This document shows, piece after piece, positions 27,203 through 37,269 of a stretch of 64,000 bases of DNA. A program made the translations under genes and the position numbers. The stretch lies in assembly GCA_030748215.1 (NCBI GenBank), contig JASMMK010000019.1, forward strand, positions 62,001 through 126,000, written 5' to 3'. Every line of letters starts with the position of its first letter. The stretch's first letter is position 1. Source of the DNA: Candidatus Scalindua sp. (GTDB lineage Bacteria; Planctomycetota; Brocadiia; Brocadiales; Scalinduaceae). The notes beneath the pieces were generated by a model, which was not told the DNA's origin, did not search any database, and saw nothing but the letters and a program-made list of their open reading frames with translations.

Positions 27203-30016
27203 TCAAATTTGAGCCTCAACTTCTTCAATAACTTCTGCACAGCGGTTACAGAGTGTTGGGTATTTTTCTATCTTGCCTACCTCTTTGCGGTAGTTCCAGC
27301 ACCTGTCGCATTTGTCACTGTCTGCAACACTGGCTTTAATAGATAGCTTTTCAAATATCTCTCCGTTATTAGCGGAGTCAAGAGGTTCGCTGCTTATGGT
27401 TACATCCGAAACGATAAATATCATCGCTAAATCATTCTCGTACTCTTTCAGCAAACCGAGCAGTTTAGCATCTTCTGTATAGAGATCAACCGTAGCCTCA
27501 AGGGAACTACCGATCTGTTTTGCCGCCCTCATTGCTTCGAGCTCCCTTGCCACATCTGTCTTGACCTTGATAATTTTTTCCCACTTATCGTTAAGTGCAG
27601 TATCTGTGTATTGCTCGTTAGTAACCGGCCATTCGGACAGATGAACGCTGCTGTCGTCCTGATTAATCTCCGTCCACACCTCTTCAGAGGTGTATACCAG
27701 GACAGGAGCAAGAAGCCTTACCAAAACAGAATTTATCCTGTGTAGAACAGTCTGTGTCGCACGTCTCTCAACAGAGCTTTTTGAGAATGTATATAACCGG
27801 TCCTTCATAATATCAAAATAGAACGAACTCATCTCTACCACGCAAAAGTTGAGTATATTGTGATAGGCACGATGAAACTGGAAAGCTCCATAAGCGGAGG
27901 TAACAGATGCAATAAGCTCATCTGTCTTGTGCAGTGCCCAACGGTCAATCTCCGGCATCTGTGAATACTCTACCGAATCCTTCTCAGGATCAAAACCGGA
28001 CAGGTTGCCCAGAATATATCTGAAGGTATTTCTGATACGTCTGTAAGAATCGGACATTTTTAAGATAATTTCAGACGATGCGTGCATCTCGTTCCTATAC
28101 TCCATTGAAGAGGTCCAGAGCCTTACGATATCACCACCCAACTCCTTGAGGGCATCTCCAACAGACACGAAGTTCCCGAGTGATTTAGACATCTTCTTGC
28201 CGTGTTCATCTACCACAAAGCCATGTGTCAGCACCGTCTTGAAAGGAGCTGTATCCCACGCGGCAACAGAGAGAAGCAGCGAGAGTTGAAACCAGCCACG
28301 ATGCTGATCGCTTCCCTCAAGATATATATCTGCCGGGAAATTTAACTCATCACGATTGTTCACTACAGAGTGATGGCTGGAGCCGGACTCAAACCATACA
28401 TCAAATATATCGTTCTCTTTTTCAAAGTTGGCAGAATCACATTTCGGACACTTTGTGCCTTCCGGCAGGAACTCATTAGTCTCTTTATAGAACCAGCTAT
28501 CAGCACCATGTTTTAGAAACATGTCACGAACGTGATTCACAACCTTCACATCCAATAGTGATTCGTTACAACCGGTACAGTAAAATGCCGGTATAGGCAC
28601 ACCCCAGGAACGTTGACGGGAGATACACCAGTCCGGACGGTCCTTTATCATATTCGAGAGTCGAACTTCACCCCATGACGGGATCCAATCTGATTCCTTA
28701 ATCTCATCCAAAGCATTTGCCCTGAGATCCTTATGATCGATGCCTACAAACCACTGTTCCGTTGCTCTGAAAATTACAGGTTTCCTGCATCTCCAGCAAT
28801 GAGGATAATAGTGATTTATTTTCTCCATATGCAACATAAGTCCCAACTCATCGAGTCTTTCAGCAATTGTTTTATTCGCATCATATATATTCAGTCCGTT
28901 AAAATCTCCGGCCTCTTCAGTAAAAATGCCGGTTGCGTCAACAGGGCTCACGATAGGCAACTTATATTTCAATCCTGTCTGGTAGTCGTCCTGACCATGA
29001 CCCGGGGCTGTATGGACACAGCCGGTACCGTCAGTAAGAGTAACATAGTTTGCCAGGACCACTGACCCCTCCCGCTTCATAATAGTGTGTTGATATTTCA
29101 ATCCTTCCAGGGAGCTGCCTTTGATAGAACCCAGACGTTCGTAGTCCTCTATCTCCTGTAGTTTCAAGACTGATTCTACAAGGTCCTCGGCAACTATTGA
29201 GACCTGTTTTTTTTGTGTCTTAGGATTTATGTATCTTACAGCCGTGTATTGAAATTCCGGATGCACCGCGATTGCAAGATTCGCAGGCAGTGTCCATGGA
29301 GTAGTTGTCCATATCAGCATATGGACATCTTCGTCCTGGAGTTCCGGAAAGATATCTTTTGGGGAATTTATTAATTTGAAATTAACGAAGATTGATGGAC
29401 TGGTTTTGTCCTGATGTTCCAACTCAGCCTCGGCAAGAGCAGTCTCACATTGCATACACCAGTGTATAGGCTTCAGACTTCTGTAAACGTACCCTTTTTC
29501 TACCAGCTTCCCGAATACCTCAATTATTCCCGCTTCATATTGCGGAGTAAATGTAAGGTATGCAGATTCCCAGTCACCTGATACTCCCAGTGCCTTAAAC
29601 TGCTTCTTCTGCACTTTCACAAATTTCTCAGCATATTTCTTGCACTTCTTGCGGATCTCAAGCTTCTTCATGCCTTTCGCTTCTGAACCGAGTTCCTGCA
29701 GGACCCTGTGTTCAATTGGCAGGCCATGGCAATCCCATCCGGGTATGTAAGGGGCATCGTAGCCCTTCATTGTATAGAACCGAATGATTATATCTTTCAG
29801 TATCTTGTTTAGTCCCGTTCCTATGTGAAGGTCACCGGTAGGATATGGAGGCCCATCATGTAGAATGAATTTTTCCGCGCCTTCTCTAGCCTTTCGAATT
29901 TGAGCGTATAGATCTTTTTTATCCCAATTTTTTAGAAATTCAGGCTCTCTCTGAACCAGGTTTCCCTTCATGGAGAATTTTGTTTTTGGTAAATTTATTG
30001 TATCTTTATAACTCAT
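27203..30016 (-). CDS. ileS: Isoleucyl-tRNA synthetase
   Basis: Class I synthetase that charges tRNA-Ile and edits misactivated valine. The HIGH-type motif is DGPPYPTGDLHIG (residues 54-66) and KMSKSLGN is in the C-terminal half of the catalytic core. The editing domain contains TDGTGCVHTAPGHGQDDY. A C-terminal zinc ribbon (CDRCWNYRK...CNRC) is complete. At 937 residues it is the normal bacterial type. The gene for a DUF167 protein ends 3 bp upstream, indicating one transcript. Confidence 0.98.
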   Translation of the reverse strand: MSYKDTINLPKTKFSMKGNLVQREPEFLKNWDKKDLYAQIRKAREGAEKFILHDGPPYPTGDLHIGTGLNKILKDIIIRFYTMKGYDAPYIPGWDCHGLPIEHRVLQELGSEAKGMKKLEIRKKCKKYAEKFVKVQKKQFKALGVSGDWESAYLTFTPQYEAGIIEVFGKLVEKGYVYRSLKPIHWCMQCETALAEAELEHQDKTSPSIFVNFKLINSPKDIFPELQDEDVHMLIWTTTPWTLPANLAIAVHPEFQYTAVRYINPKTQKKQVSIVAEDLVESVLKLQEIEDYERLGSIKGSSLEGLKYQHTIMKREGSVVLANYVTLTDGTGCVHTAPGHGQDDYQTGLKYKLPIVSPVDATGIFTEEAGDFNGLNIYDANKTIAERLDELGLMLHMEKINHYYPHCWRCRKPVIFRATEQWFVGIDHKDLRANALDEIKESDWIPSWGEVRLSNMIKDRPDWCISRQRSWGVPIPAFYCTGCNESLLDVKVVNHVRDMFLKHGADSWFYKETNEFLPEGTKCPKCDSANFEKENDIFDVWFESGSSHHSVVNNRDELNFPADIYLEGSDQHRGWFQLSLLLSVAAWDTAPFKTVLTHGFVVDEHGKKMSKSLGNFVSVGDALKELGGDIVRLWTSSMEYRNEMHASSEIILKMSDSYRRIRNTFRYILGNLSGFDPEKDSVEYSQMPEIDRWALHKTDELIASVTSAYGAFQFHRAYHNILNFCVVEMSSFYFDIMKDRLYTFSKSSVERRATQTVLHRINSVLVRLLAPVLVYTSEEVWTEINQDDSSVHLSEWPVTNEQYTDTALNDKWEKIIKVKTDVARELEAMRAAKQIGSSLEATVDLYTEDAKLLGLLKEYENDLAMIFIVSDVTISSEPLDSANNGEIFEKLSIKASVADSDKCDRCWNYRKEVGKIEKYPTLCNRCAEVIEEVEAQI

Positions 30017-30019
30017 GTT

Positions 30020-30301
30020 CTAAATAACCCTGTTAAAATCTTCCGCACTGATATTTCTAATTAACACTTTTTTGTCTCTGGACGTTTCACCGGAAAGTAT
30101 CTCAATGTCAGAGCTTTTTACGTCTAGTGACTTAGAAAGTACTTTGATTACCGCCTTATTAGCTTTGCCCTTTTCCGGTGCGACAGTAACAGCAATTTTC
30201 AGCTGGTCTGCATGCTCCCCCACCACTCCGTCTCTGCTTGCATTTGGCTGCACCTTAACAGGTACAACTATTCCGTCCTCAACTTCTCTTATATTAATCA
30301 T
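30020..30301 (-). CDS. DUF167/YggU-family protein
   Basis: A 93-residue protein with the family core VKVQPNASRDGVVG and PEKGKANKAVIKVLSKSL. The biochemical role of this widespread family is not settled. It lies between acyP and ileS with very short gaps, so it is part of the same transcript. Confidence 0.88.
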   Translation of the reverse strand: MINIREVEDGIVVPVKVQPNASRDGVVGEHADQLKIAVTVAPEKGKANKAVIKVLSKSLDVKSSDIEILSGETSRDKKVLIRNISAEDFNRVI

Positions 30302-30321
30302 GTCGGGAATGACATTGAATA

Positions 30322-30600
30322 CTAATATTTCATTGTAAACGAATCGTAATCACCCTTTGCCTGCTCCCAGATTGTCTCTACATTTCTGACCACTGCTCCC
30401 GGCGGGCCTTTTTTGCACCACTCTACAATCTGTTCAATCTTATCTACCTCACCCTCAAAAACAGCTTCAACACGCCCGTCAGAACAGTTCTTTACCCAGC
30501 CGGTCAGGCCCAGCTTAGTAGATTCTTCTATCGTACTGGCCCTGAAAAAGACACCTTGAACTATTCCCTCGATAACGATATGTAATCGTGCGATTTCCAT
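30322..30600 (-). CDS. acyP: Acylphosphatase
   Basis: A 92-residue acylphosphatase that hydrolyses acyl phosphates. It shows the phosphate-binding loop GIVQGVFFRAST with the catalytic Arg, and the conserved Asn in GLTGWVKNCSDGRVEAVFEG. Length is typical. It is the first gene of the acyP-DUF167-ileS run. Confidence 0.95.
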   Translation of the reverse strand: MEIARLHIVIEGIVQGVFFRASTIEESTKLGLTGWVKNCSDGRVEAVFEGEVDKIEQIVEWCKKGPPGAVVRNVETIWEQAKGDYDSFTMKY

Positions 30601-30765
30601 TCTAATCTAAGCTCAATTTTCTCGAATTAGTGAAATTCCAGTCAAAAAAATTACCGGAATATGCGCAGCAAAAATTAGAATATAGTTATTTTCCAGAAAT
30701 TGTAAATATTATTATTCCACAATTTAAAATAATCTGTGCTGATGAAGTGATTCAGGAGATATGAT

Positions 30766-30816
30766 TTAATCAGGCCCTTCAGCGCATTCATATCGGCGTC
30801 TGAAGAGCCTGATTAA
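30766..30816. terminator. Long interrupted hairpin downstream of ccsA
   Basis: A 10-bp perfect stem (TTAATCAGGC, 30766-30775, with 30807-30816) continues after a single mismatch into a 6-bp stem (CTTCAG with CTGAAG), with a 17-nt loop. It lies just after the ccsA stop codon on the minus strand and before acyP. Terminator or RNA-stability element is likely. Confidence 0.6.
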
Positions 30817-30839
30817 GTTATTCTGTAGTTGCTTAAGCC

Positions 30840-31715
30840 TTATTCTGCGTAAATGTGATCACTATCTACAGAACTCGGAAGCTTATGCAGACCCATAAAT
30901 GTAAACAGAACTATAGGGAAAGCGATTAGAAGTATTATTGAAAGCAGAATAGGTCTGAACGATTTTTTGATATTTGTCTTAGGCAGCATCAACGGCAAAT
31001 GCATGTAAGTAAGATATACAAGCCAGCTGATTAAGGACCATATCTCTTTAGGGTCCCATCCCCAGTATGTGCCCCATGCTCCTTTTGCCCAGATAGAACC
31101 TGTAATCAATCCAATGGTAAGGAATGGGAATCCAATGGAAACAGCAATATAGGCGAGCTTGTCAAAACTATAGTCCTTCTTCTTCTGGACAACTGTCCCG
31201 GCAGCTGCCGCTTCTTTAGGTTTGTCAGAAACAAAAGCTTTACGTACCAGGTGAACGATCGCAGCAGAGAACGACATACTCAGCGCTGAATAAGAGAGGA
31301 AATAACATATTACATGTGTGACCAGCCATTTACTTTGCAGAGCCGGAGGCAGTTCCTTAATTGTATTATCAATACCAAGCGCAGAACATATCATCCACGC
31401 AGCCAGAACACCCTGCAATGCACCTATGATCCCCAGACGGGATTCATGCACTTTAACGATAAAGATGGTAACAAGTTCAAAGATCAGATAAACAAGTGCA
31501 ATACTCCACCCAAAGAATACAAACGATTCATATTTATCAGACATTGGAGCATGATTCGCCTCTGCCCACCTGTTCAGTACTACAATTGTATTTAATATAA
31601 AACCACCTGCAAACAAGCCAAAAGCGACCCACCGCATGGTTTTCGCTCTCCATATTTCCCTGACTATGTAAGCAACAATAGCTGCAGTATATACATATAA
31701 TGTTAAATCCAGCAT
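30840..31715 (-). CDS. ccsA: Cytochrome c biogenesis protein CcsA/ResC
   Basis: Integral membrane heme-handling protein of cytochrome c maturation system II. Eight or so membrane segments and the tryptophan-rich heme motif GAWGTYWGWDPKEIW identify it. Conserved His residues (VTHVICYF and LPLMLPK region) fit heme ligation. Its 291 residues match CcsA proper, without ResB fused. The partner resB is immediately upstream on the same strand. Such machinery is expected in anammox bacteria, which make many c-type cytochromes. Confidence 0.93.
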   Translation of the reverse strand: MLDLTLYVYTAAIVAYIVREIWRAKTMRWVAFGLFAGGFILNTIVVLNRWAEANHAPMSDKYESFVFFGWSIALVYLIFELVTIFIVKVHESRLGIIGALQGVLAAWMICSALGIDNTIKELPPALQSKWLVTHVICYFLSYSALSMSFSAAIVHLVRKAFVSDKPKEAAAAGTVVQKKKDYSFDKLAYIAVSIGFPFLTIGLITGSIWAKGAWGTYWGWDPKEIWSLISWLVYLTYMHLPLMLPKTNIKKSFRPILLSIILLIAFPIVLFTFMGLHKLPSSVDSDHIYAE

Positions 31716-31800
31716 AATACACCTCTCTTCTCTATTTTGTTAAACGAAAAACATCTATCATTGATCACTCCAAATCAGCAATTTAGAGACAATGAATTAT

Positions 31801-33681
31801 TTACTCATCAATATGTTCAGCCAACATCTCTTCTTCGGAATAAATCTCTTTTATCTTTTTACCTTTCTGGAATTTTCGTCTCAAGAAAGGTTTTACATAA
31901 AAGATAAAGACAATACCCAGACATAAAAGAATAAATCCGCTATACACTACCAGCAAGCCCGGATTTTTTGTTACTTGAAGTCCAGTATATCTCTCTCCTT
32001 CAGGATCGTAACTGGACTGGTAAAAAACAAAGCCCTTATACTTCAGAGGGCTGTTGACCTCAATAGTTTTTGTCATCATAGTTTTGCCGTTTTCCACAAC
32101 CCTCAGTATGCTCTTATAATCCTTAACCTCCATACCTGACTTTTCATATAAGACGGCAAAGTTGTTATCAGGATACCAATGTGGAGGTGTATGTGCAAAT
32201 ACCCACTCTGCATACTTTCCTCTTGGCCCTTCCATCTCTATCAATGCTGCAGGATTTCCATGATGTTCACCAGGTCCGTGGTTATGGCCCTCATGCCCAC
32301 CTGTCCTCTTGACAACTGTCTTTTTCAAGCTATGTGATGGAAAGTATTTTTGGATACGTATTTTCAGTCCCGAATCAGAGATATCATAACCCTGGCCAAG
32401 TACCCAATCATTTGTACTGATTACTTTTCCACCCTTTATGTAGGTAATCGTCTGCTTTCCACTTCTGCTCTGGACAATTCTTACTCTATTCTTAGCGTCT
32501 GAAAAATCTTCCGGAACGGTACACAAAAGCTTAACGTCCTTATAGATTGTTTTATGAGCTTTATCCTGGTAATCAGGATACTTAGAAAATGACCAACGAG
32601 AATCTACTCCCTGAGGGCCGCTAATCTCAACCATTACGGCAGGATTATTTGGCTCCTGCTCACTTAATGCCACTAACCTCTTTGAGTAATCCAGCGCGAA
32701 GTCCTTTACTTCAACCGTATAGTCAGTACCTTTAATCGAAATTTTCTGCCCTTTTTCAACCGGTACATTTTTAACTATATCTGTTCCCTCTATTCTTATT
32801 TCGAGCGTTGGTTTGGTACTGCTCTTAGCTGCTGCATTTGTCAGTCTCTCATGAGCCTCATCAGTGTCAGCCCAAACGTAATCTATCTTTAAATCACGCT
32901 GGGTATCGTTATACCAGTTACGGTCTTTTGCAAGAAGCCAACCTTCTGCGGTAACTTTGTCTTTGGCTGAAAGCTGAATATATAGAGCCGGGTTCTTAGG
33001 CTCATCAGATACATTAATAGGTTCATGTTGAACTTCCGCATCTTCAATAAGCTCTTTAACAGTAGCTGCATAATTAGTACCCGGAATGCTAATCTTCTTA
33101 CCTACAGCTAAAGATACCGCTTTCTGTTTATCTTTGTCTTTAACGTAAGTAATAAGCTTATATTTTGGAGGGTGCTTCTCTATAATAAAATCATCACAGA
33201 ACACCTGGAATCCGAGTGGCACCTTCTTATAGTCAGCTCTTGTCAGATAATAGTCTACAGAACTGCCTTCATAAACATTAACACCACCCTTTACACCGGT
33301 TAGAAGATCTACCACACAGCCGATCAGGATCAAGATTATACTGATATGTGTAACCAGGAAGCCGATCATCAGTACCTTATTGCGCCACCTCTTAACGGTA
33401 CAGCATCCTAAATTTACACAAAGCAATATCAGAAGGAACGAAAACCAGTAGGAGTGAAATATATCTGTAAACTGAATTGCAGCGTAGAATTTTGCGAGGC
33501 CAGGTCCATATCGGCTCACATACTCTTCAGGTGATTTGATTTGAAGAATGACCGTTCCTAAAATACATGCAACAGCCATTATTATTATGATAATAACTGC
33601 AAGTCTGACAGAGCACAAAATCTCCCAGGCCTTGCTATCACTATTTGATTTTTTTTGTTGCGGTTCTGCGGGGTTTGCCAT
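31801..33681 (-). CDS. resB: Cytochrome c biogenesis protein ResB/Ccs1
   Basis: Partner of CcsA in system II cytochrome c maturation. Three membrane segments near the N-terminus (about 25-120), a very large extracytoplasmic domain, and a fourth segment near residue 590 (GLLVVYSGFILLCLGIVFIFYV). The VARYGPGLAKFYA-like start and GFVFYQSSYDP near the end are family hallmarks. At 626 residues it is longer than common ResB proteins. Extra beta-rich segments and a His-rich stretch (GGHEGHNHGPGEHHG, about 470-485) may bind metal. Confidence 0.9.
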   Translation of the reverse strand: MANPAEPQQKKSNSDSKAWEILCSVRLAVIIIIIMAVACILGTVILQIKSPEEYVSRYGPGLAKFYAAIQFTDIFHSYWFSFLLILLCVNLGCCTVKRWRNKVLMIGFLVTHISIILILIGCVVDLLTGVKGGVNVYEGSSVDYYLTRADYKKVPLGFQVFCDDFIIEKHPPKYKLITYVKDKDKQKAVSLAVGKKISIPGTNYAATVKELIEDAEVQHEPINVSDEPKNPALYIQLSAKDKVTAEGWLLAKDRNWYNDTQRDLKIDYVWADTDEAHERLTNAAAKSSTKPTLEIRIEGTDIVKNVPVEKGQKISIKGTDYTVEVKDFALDYSKRLVALSEQEPNNPAVMVEISGPQGVDSRWSFSKYPDYQDKAHKTIYKDVKLLCTVPEDFSDAKNRVRIVQSRSGKQTITYIKGGKVISTNDWVLGQGYDISDSGLKIRIQKYFPSHSLKKTVVKRTGGHEGHNHGPGEHHGNPAALIEMEGPRGKYAEWVFAHTPPHWYPDNNFAVLYEKSGMEVKDYKSILRVVENGKTMMTKTIEVNSPLKYKGFVFYQSSYDPEGERYTGLQVTKNPGLLVVYSGFILLCLGIVFIFYVKPFLRRKFQKGKKIKEIYSEEEMLAEHIDE

Positions 33682-33800
33682 ACTGCCCTACTACCTTACT
33701 TTTTATTCAACAACATCTTCCTCTACTTATAGCAAGGCTTTTAAGCTTTGTAAGAAGTGTTTCAGATTTATAAAAATTAATTTCTATTATTTTAGTTGTT

Positions 33801-34478
33801 TTAACTGGATTCCGGAGACAAGATAAGAAACTCAACTCTCCTGTTTTGCATCTTACCAGCTTTGTTTTTGTTAGATGCTATCGGCCTGTTTGGGCCATAA
33901 CCAGCTATGTGTATTCTATTTTCCTTTATATGTCCTTTATTTACAAGATAATGCAGAACACTTAACGCCCTACCGGCAGATAAATGATGGTTTGATTCCC
34001 ATATGTATTTTGATTTTACTATAGGATCATTATCTGTATGCCCATCAATTCTTACTATGGTTGAAGGGCGTGCCGTAAGGTGTTTGGCAATCTTCTCAAG
34101 AGCAACTTCACCTTTAGTCTTTAACTTAGCCAGACCCGAACCAAACAGAATCGTCTCGGGAAGCTGGATCATAGGTCCTTCTGCTGTATCTCTAACTACA
34201 GCACCATCACCGATAGAACGAGCGAGTATCTCTAAATCTTCACGAAGTCTCTTCTTCTCTTCTTCATCTGACTGCGCACGATTTTCATAAACACTGTTTA
34301 CTTTATTAGCAGCGTCTAACTCAGCTCTTAACTTATCAAGCTCAGACATCTGGTCGCGAACAGTAATTGCCTGGCGCTTATTGGCTCTTCTCAGTTCTTC
34401 CAATTCGGCACAACCCTGCACCATAAGGACTGATAAAGCCAAAATTACGAGCCCAAAACGTCCCACAATTTTCTTCAT
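33801..34478 (-). CDS. OmpA/MotB-domain lipoprotein
   Basis: A cell-envelope protein with a lipoprotein signal (VLMVQGC at the lipobox), a coiled-coil middle and a C-terminal OmpA-like peptidoglycan-binding domain (IRIDGHTDNDPI ... SAGRALSVLHYLV ... GYGPNRP ... NRRVEFLIL). I start at the ATG at 34478, which gives a proper signal peptide and follows GTGGAG. The longer frame from 34529 adds 17 unlikely residues. It could be a Pal-like or motility-type anchor. No motA is adjacent. Confidence 0.85.
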   Translation of the reverse strand: MKKIVGRFGLVILALSVLMVQGCAELEELRRANKRQAITVRDQMSELDKLRAELDAANKVNSVYENRAQSDEEEKKRLREDLEILARSIGDGAVVRDTAEGPMIQLPETILFGSGLAKLKTKGEVALEKIAKHLTARPSTIVRIDGHTDNDPIVKSKYIWESNHHLSAGRALSVLHYLVNKGHIKENRIHIAGYGPNRPIASNKNKAGKMQNRRVEFLILSPESS

Positions 34479-34588
34479 ATTCTGCGTTGCTCCACTAATT
34501 TCCAGCATGGATTTAGTAAAGGCAGACAAAATTTAAACTAAGACTGTAACACATGATAAAAGCCTTTGCAAGCAATTTTTGACCATTG

Positions 34589-34975
34589 TCAGCTCTTATA
34601 TGTTTTTTCAGGATCGAAGATTTTTTCTTCATTTATTTCGATACTATTCGTCTTATTATTGTACTTTCTGTAATAGCATGACATATAACCTGCGTGACAC
34701 GCCGCTACATTCTGTTTAACCTTGATAACTAACGATTTGCCCTCGCAATCAAAGAAGACCTCCTCTACCAACTGTGTATGGCCGGAAGTTTCCCCTTTAA
34801 TCATTAATCTGTTTTGTGATCGCCTGAATACATGTACTTTACCCGTTTCAACAGTCTTTTCCAAAGCATCCTTATTCATAAAACATAATGTTAAAACCCT
34901 GTTATCAGCTACGTTTACTATTACGGCCGGTATCAGGCCTTTATCATCAAATTTAACGTTGTCTATTAATTGCAT
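34589..34975 (-). CDS. hisI: Phosphoribosyl-AMP cyclohydrolase
   Basis: Third step of histidine synthesis, opening the adenine ring of PR-AMP. The signature KGETSGHTQ and the metal-binding cysteines in FDCEGKSLVIKV and CHAGYMSCYYR are present. At 128 residues it is the single-domain form, not fused to HisE. It follows thiE by 12 bp. Confidence 0.95.
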   Translation of the reverse strand: MQLIDNVKFDDKGLIPAVIVNVADNRVLTLCFMNKDALEKTVETGKVHVFRRSQNRLMIKGETSGHTQLVEEVFFDCEGKSLVIKVKQNVAACHAGYMSCYYRKYNNKTNSIEINEEKIFDPEKTYKS

Positions 34976-34987
34976 CTTTACTCCCGA

Positions 34988-35653
34988 TTAAAGTTTAATT
35001 TCAGATTCTGATCCGATCTTCCTCATCTCTCCGCAAATCCTTGTTACGGTCTGTCCAGGACTATCGGAAAGAAGAATTGCTGACATTACAGCAATACCAT
35101 CGGCGCCATTTTTAAGTACTTTATTTACATTGTTTTCGTTAATACCGCCCAAAGCTATAACAGGAATGTCAATATGCCCCTTTATCTTTCCTATTTCACC
35201 AACCCCCAACGGCTTTATGGAATAATCTTTATTTGCGGTATCAAAGATTGGACTAATGGAAATGTAATCGGCTCCGCTGTTTTCCGCTCTCTCCGCCTCC
35301 TCAAGGCTATGAGCCGAAAATCCAATTATCTTATCATGTCCGATCATCCTCCGAACCGTATCTATTTCCAGGGACTGCCAGCCAAGATGAACACCATCTG
35401 CATCAACTGCTGTTGCAATATCAACCCTGTCATTAATTATCAAGTTTGCGCCTTTTCTCGATGTTATTTCGCGAACCTCTTTCGCCAGACGATACAGATC
35501 ACAGGTGCTTAGATCTTTTTCCCTCAATTGAACAGTCCCAACACCACCGTCAATCGCCTGTTCTATTATGTCAGTAAGTTTATTACCACAAACCTTCCTG
35601 TCAGTTATCAGAACAAAATCCAATCCCCTGATTGAATCACCCATAGTTCTCAT
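34988..35653 (-). CDS. thiE: Thiamine phosphate synthase
   Basis: Joins the pyrimidine and thiazole halves of thiamine phosphate. TIM-barrel features are QLREKDLS (pyrophosphate-binding lysine), DRVDIATAVDADGVHLGWQSL, GFSAHS, GADYISISPIF and ALGGINENN. Length 221 residues. It overlaps purB by 4 nt (ATGA type) and precedes hisI. Confidence 0.95.
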   Translation of the reverse strand: MRTMGDSIRGLDFVLITDRKVCGNKLTDIIEQAIDGGVGTVQLREKDLSTCDLYRLAKEVREITSRKGANLIINDRVDIATAVDADGVHLGWQSLEIDTVRRMIGHDKIIGFSAHSLEEAERAENSGADYISISPIFDTANKDYSIKPLGVGEIGKIKGHIDIPVIALGGINENNVNKVLKNGADGIAVMSAILLSDSPGQTVTRICGEMRKIGSESEIKL

Positions 35654-37116
35654 ACCTTAAATTCTGTACTTACTCCAAGTAGTTTTTTAAATCTTCTCAG
35701 CAAGGGCCTTGCAACCTCTGAGATATACTCGGTCACCTGTTTAGGTGCTCTGCCAATAAAGTTCTTCGGCTTTAGAATATCATCTAACCTGTCTTTGATT
35801 ATCGAAAAGTCCTCATCCTTTTTGACTCGCTCAATAAAATCATTATCAGCACCCTCTTCTTTGACAAGTGTAATGGTCTCCATAGAATATTTACGTATTT
35901 TCTCATGGAGGTTCTGTCTGTTACCACCCGCTTTAACCGCTTCCATCAATATGCTTTCTGAGGCTAAAAACGGCAACTCTTCATTGACGTGCTTCTCTAT
36001 CACCTTAGGATAGACACTTAGATCCCTGACAACCCCGAGAACGATGTTAAGCATTGCATCCGTTGCAACAAACATTTCCGGCAGTACCAGTCGCCTGTTT
36101 GCAGAATCGTCCAGCGTTCTCTCAAACCACTGTACACTGCTCGTAATATCAGTATTCAAACCGTTACAGATTATATAACGGGCTAGAGCCGCCACCCTTT
36201 CACTACGCATTGGATTTCGTTTATACGGCATGGCAGAAGAGCCTATCTGCTTCTTCCCAAACGGTTCTTCGATCTCTTTCAGATTATGCAGAAGCCTGAG
36301 ATCATTTGAGAACTTATGCGCCGATTGAGCAATACCGGACAAGACATCTGAAATCTGGCTGTCTAGCTTTCGAGTGTAGACCTGACCGGCAACTGGAAGG
36401 ATCTTATCGAATCCCATTTTTTTGGATACCTGTTGATCAAGCAGCTTCACCTTTTTTTCATCTCTGTTGAAAAGGGCCATGAAACTGTTTTGCGTGCCTA
36501 TCGTACCTTTGGCACCTCTGAATCTTAAATTCTCAATCCTGCTCTCCAGGTCTTCTATATCAATAACAAAGTCCTGCATCCAGAGACACGCCCTTTTTCC
36601 GACGGTAGTAAGCTGGGCCGGTTGATAGTGAGTATATCCTAACGTAATCAAGCCTTTATACTCTCTGGCAAACACAGCCAATGCATCTACGATATTAACC
36701 AGTTTCTTTAACAGGATATTCATTCCACTTTTCATGAGAATCAAATCCGCATTATCCTGTACAAATGCACTCGTTGCTCCCAGATGAATTATCGGACTTG
36801 CGGCAGGACACTGATCACCAAAGGCGTGAACATGTGCCATTACATCATGCTTCACCCTGAGTTCGTGCTTCCTGGCTGCATCAAAATTTATGTTGTCCTG
36901 GAATTTTTTCATTTCATCAATCTGCTTCATAGAAATTGCTTTAACTCCAAGAGTTTTTTCTGTTTCCGCCAATGCGATCCAAAGCCTTCTCCAGGTACTA
37001 TATTTCAATTGGTCTGAAAAATTGTAGCTCATCTCTTCACTCGCATATCTCTCAGCAAGCGGACTTTGGTACTTGTCGTATTTTTTACTCATCGTTTTTT
37101 TGGTTTTTTTCTTCAT
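35650..37116 (-). CDS. purB: Adenylosuccinate lyase
   Basis: Fumarase-superfamily lyase acting twice in purine synthesis. The signature loop GSSAMPYKRNPMRSE is intact, and GATSAFVQDNAD and TLGYTHYQPAQ hold the catalytic His regions. At 488 residues it is the longer eukaryote-like type. The first residues are a Lys-rich lead (KKKTKKTMSKKYDKY), so translation might instead begin at the second Met, which precedes SKKYDKYQSPLAERY. First gene of the purB-thiE-hisI run. Confidence 0.95.
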   Translation of the reverse strand: MKKKTKKTMSKKYDKYQSPLAERYASEEMSYNFSDQLKYSTWRRLWIALAETEKTLGVKAISMKQIDEMKKFQDNINFDAARKHELRVKHDVMAHVHAFGDQCPAASPIIHLGATSAFVQDNADLILMKSGMNILLKKLVNIVDALAVFAREYKGLITLGYTHYQPAQLTTVGKRACLWMQDFVIDIEDLESRIENLRFRGAKGTIGTQNSFMALFNRDEKKVKLLDQQVSKKMGFDKILPVAGQVYTRKLDSQISDVLSGIAQSAHKFSNDLRLLHNLKEIEEPFGKKQIGSSAMPYKRNPMRSERVAALARYIICNGLNTDITSSVQWFERTLDDSANRRLVLPEMFVATDAMLNIVLGVVRDLSVYPKVIEKHVNEELPFLASESILMEAVKAGGNRQNLHEKIRKYSMETITLVKEEGADNDFIERVKKDEDFSIIKDRLDDILKPKNFIGRAPKQVTEYISEVARPLLRRFKKLLGVSTEFKV

Positions 37117-37179
37117 CCTATACCCGATCCCGGTTAAAGTGATATTGACTTGTCAGACACTATTTAAATTGAAAAGAAA

Positions 37180-37213
37180 AAAGATGCCATCTTTATACAA
37201 AGATGGCATCTTT
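37180..37213. terminator. Bidirectional hairpin terminator after groEL
   Basis: A perfect 15-bp stem (AAAGATGCCATCTTT, 37180-37194, with 37199-37213) and a 4-nt loop. A-rich sequence precedes it and T residues end the arm, so it can end groEL transcription on the minus strand. It also separates groEL from purB. Confidence 0.85.
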
Positions 37214-37269
37214 ATAATATGAAACCTCTTACTGTTTTTCAACATCTACTTATTTGATTAATTACTTTT

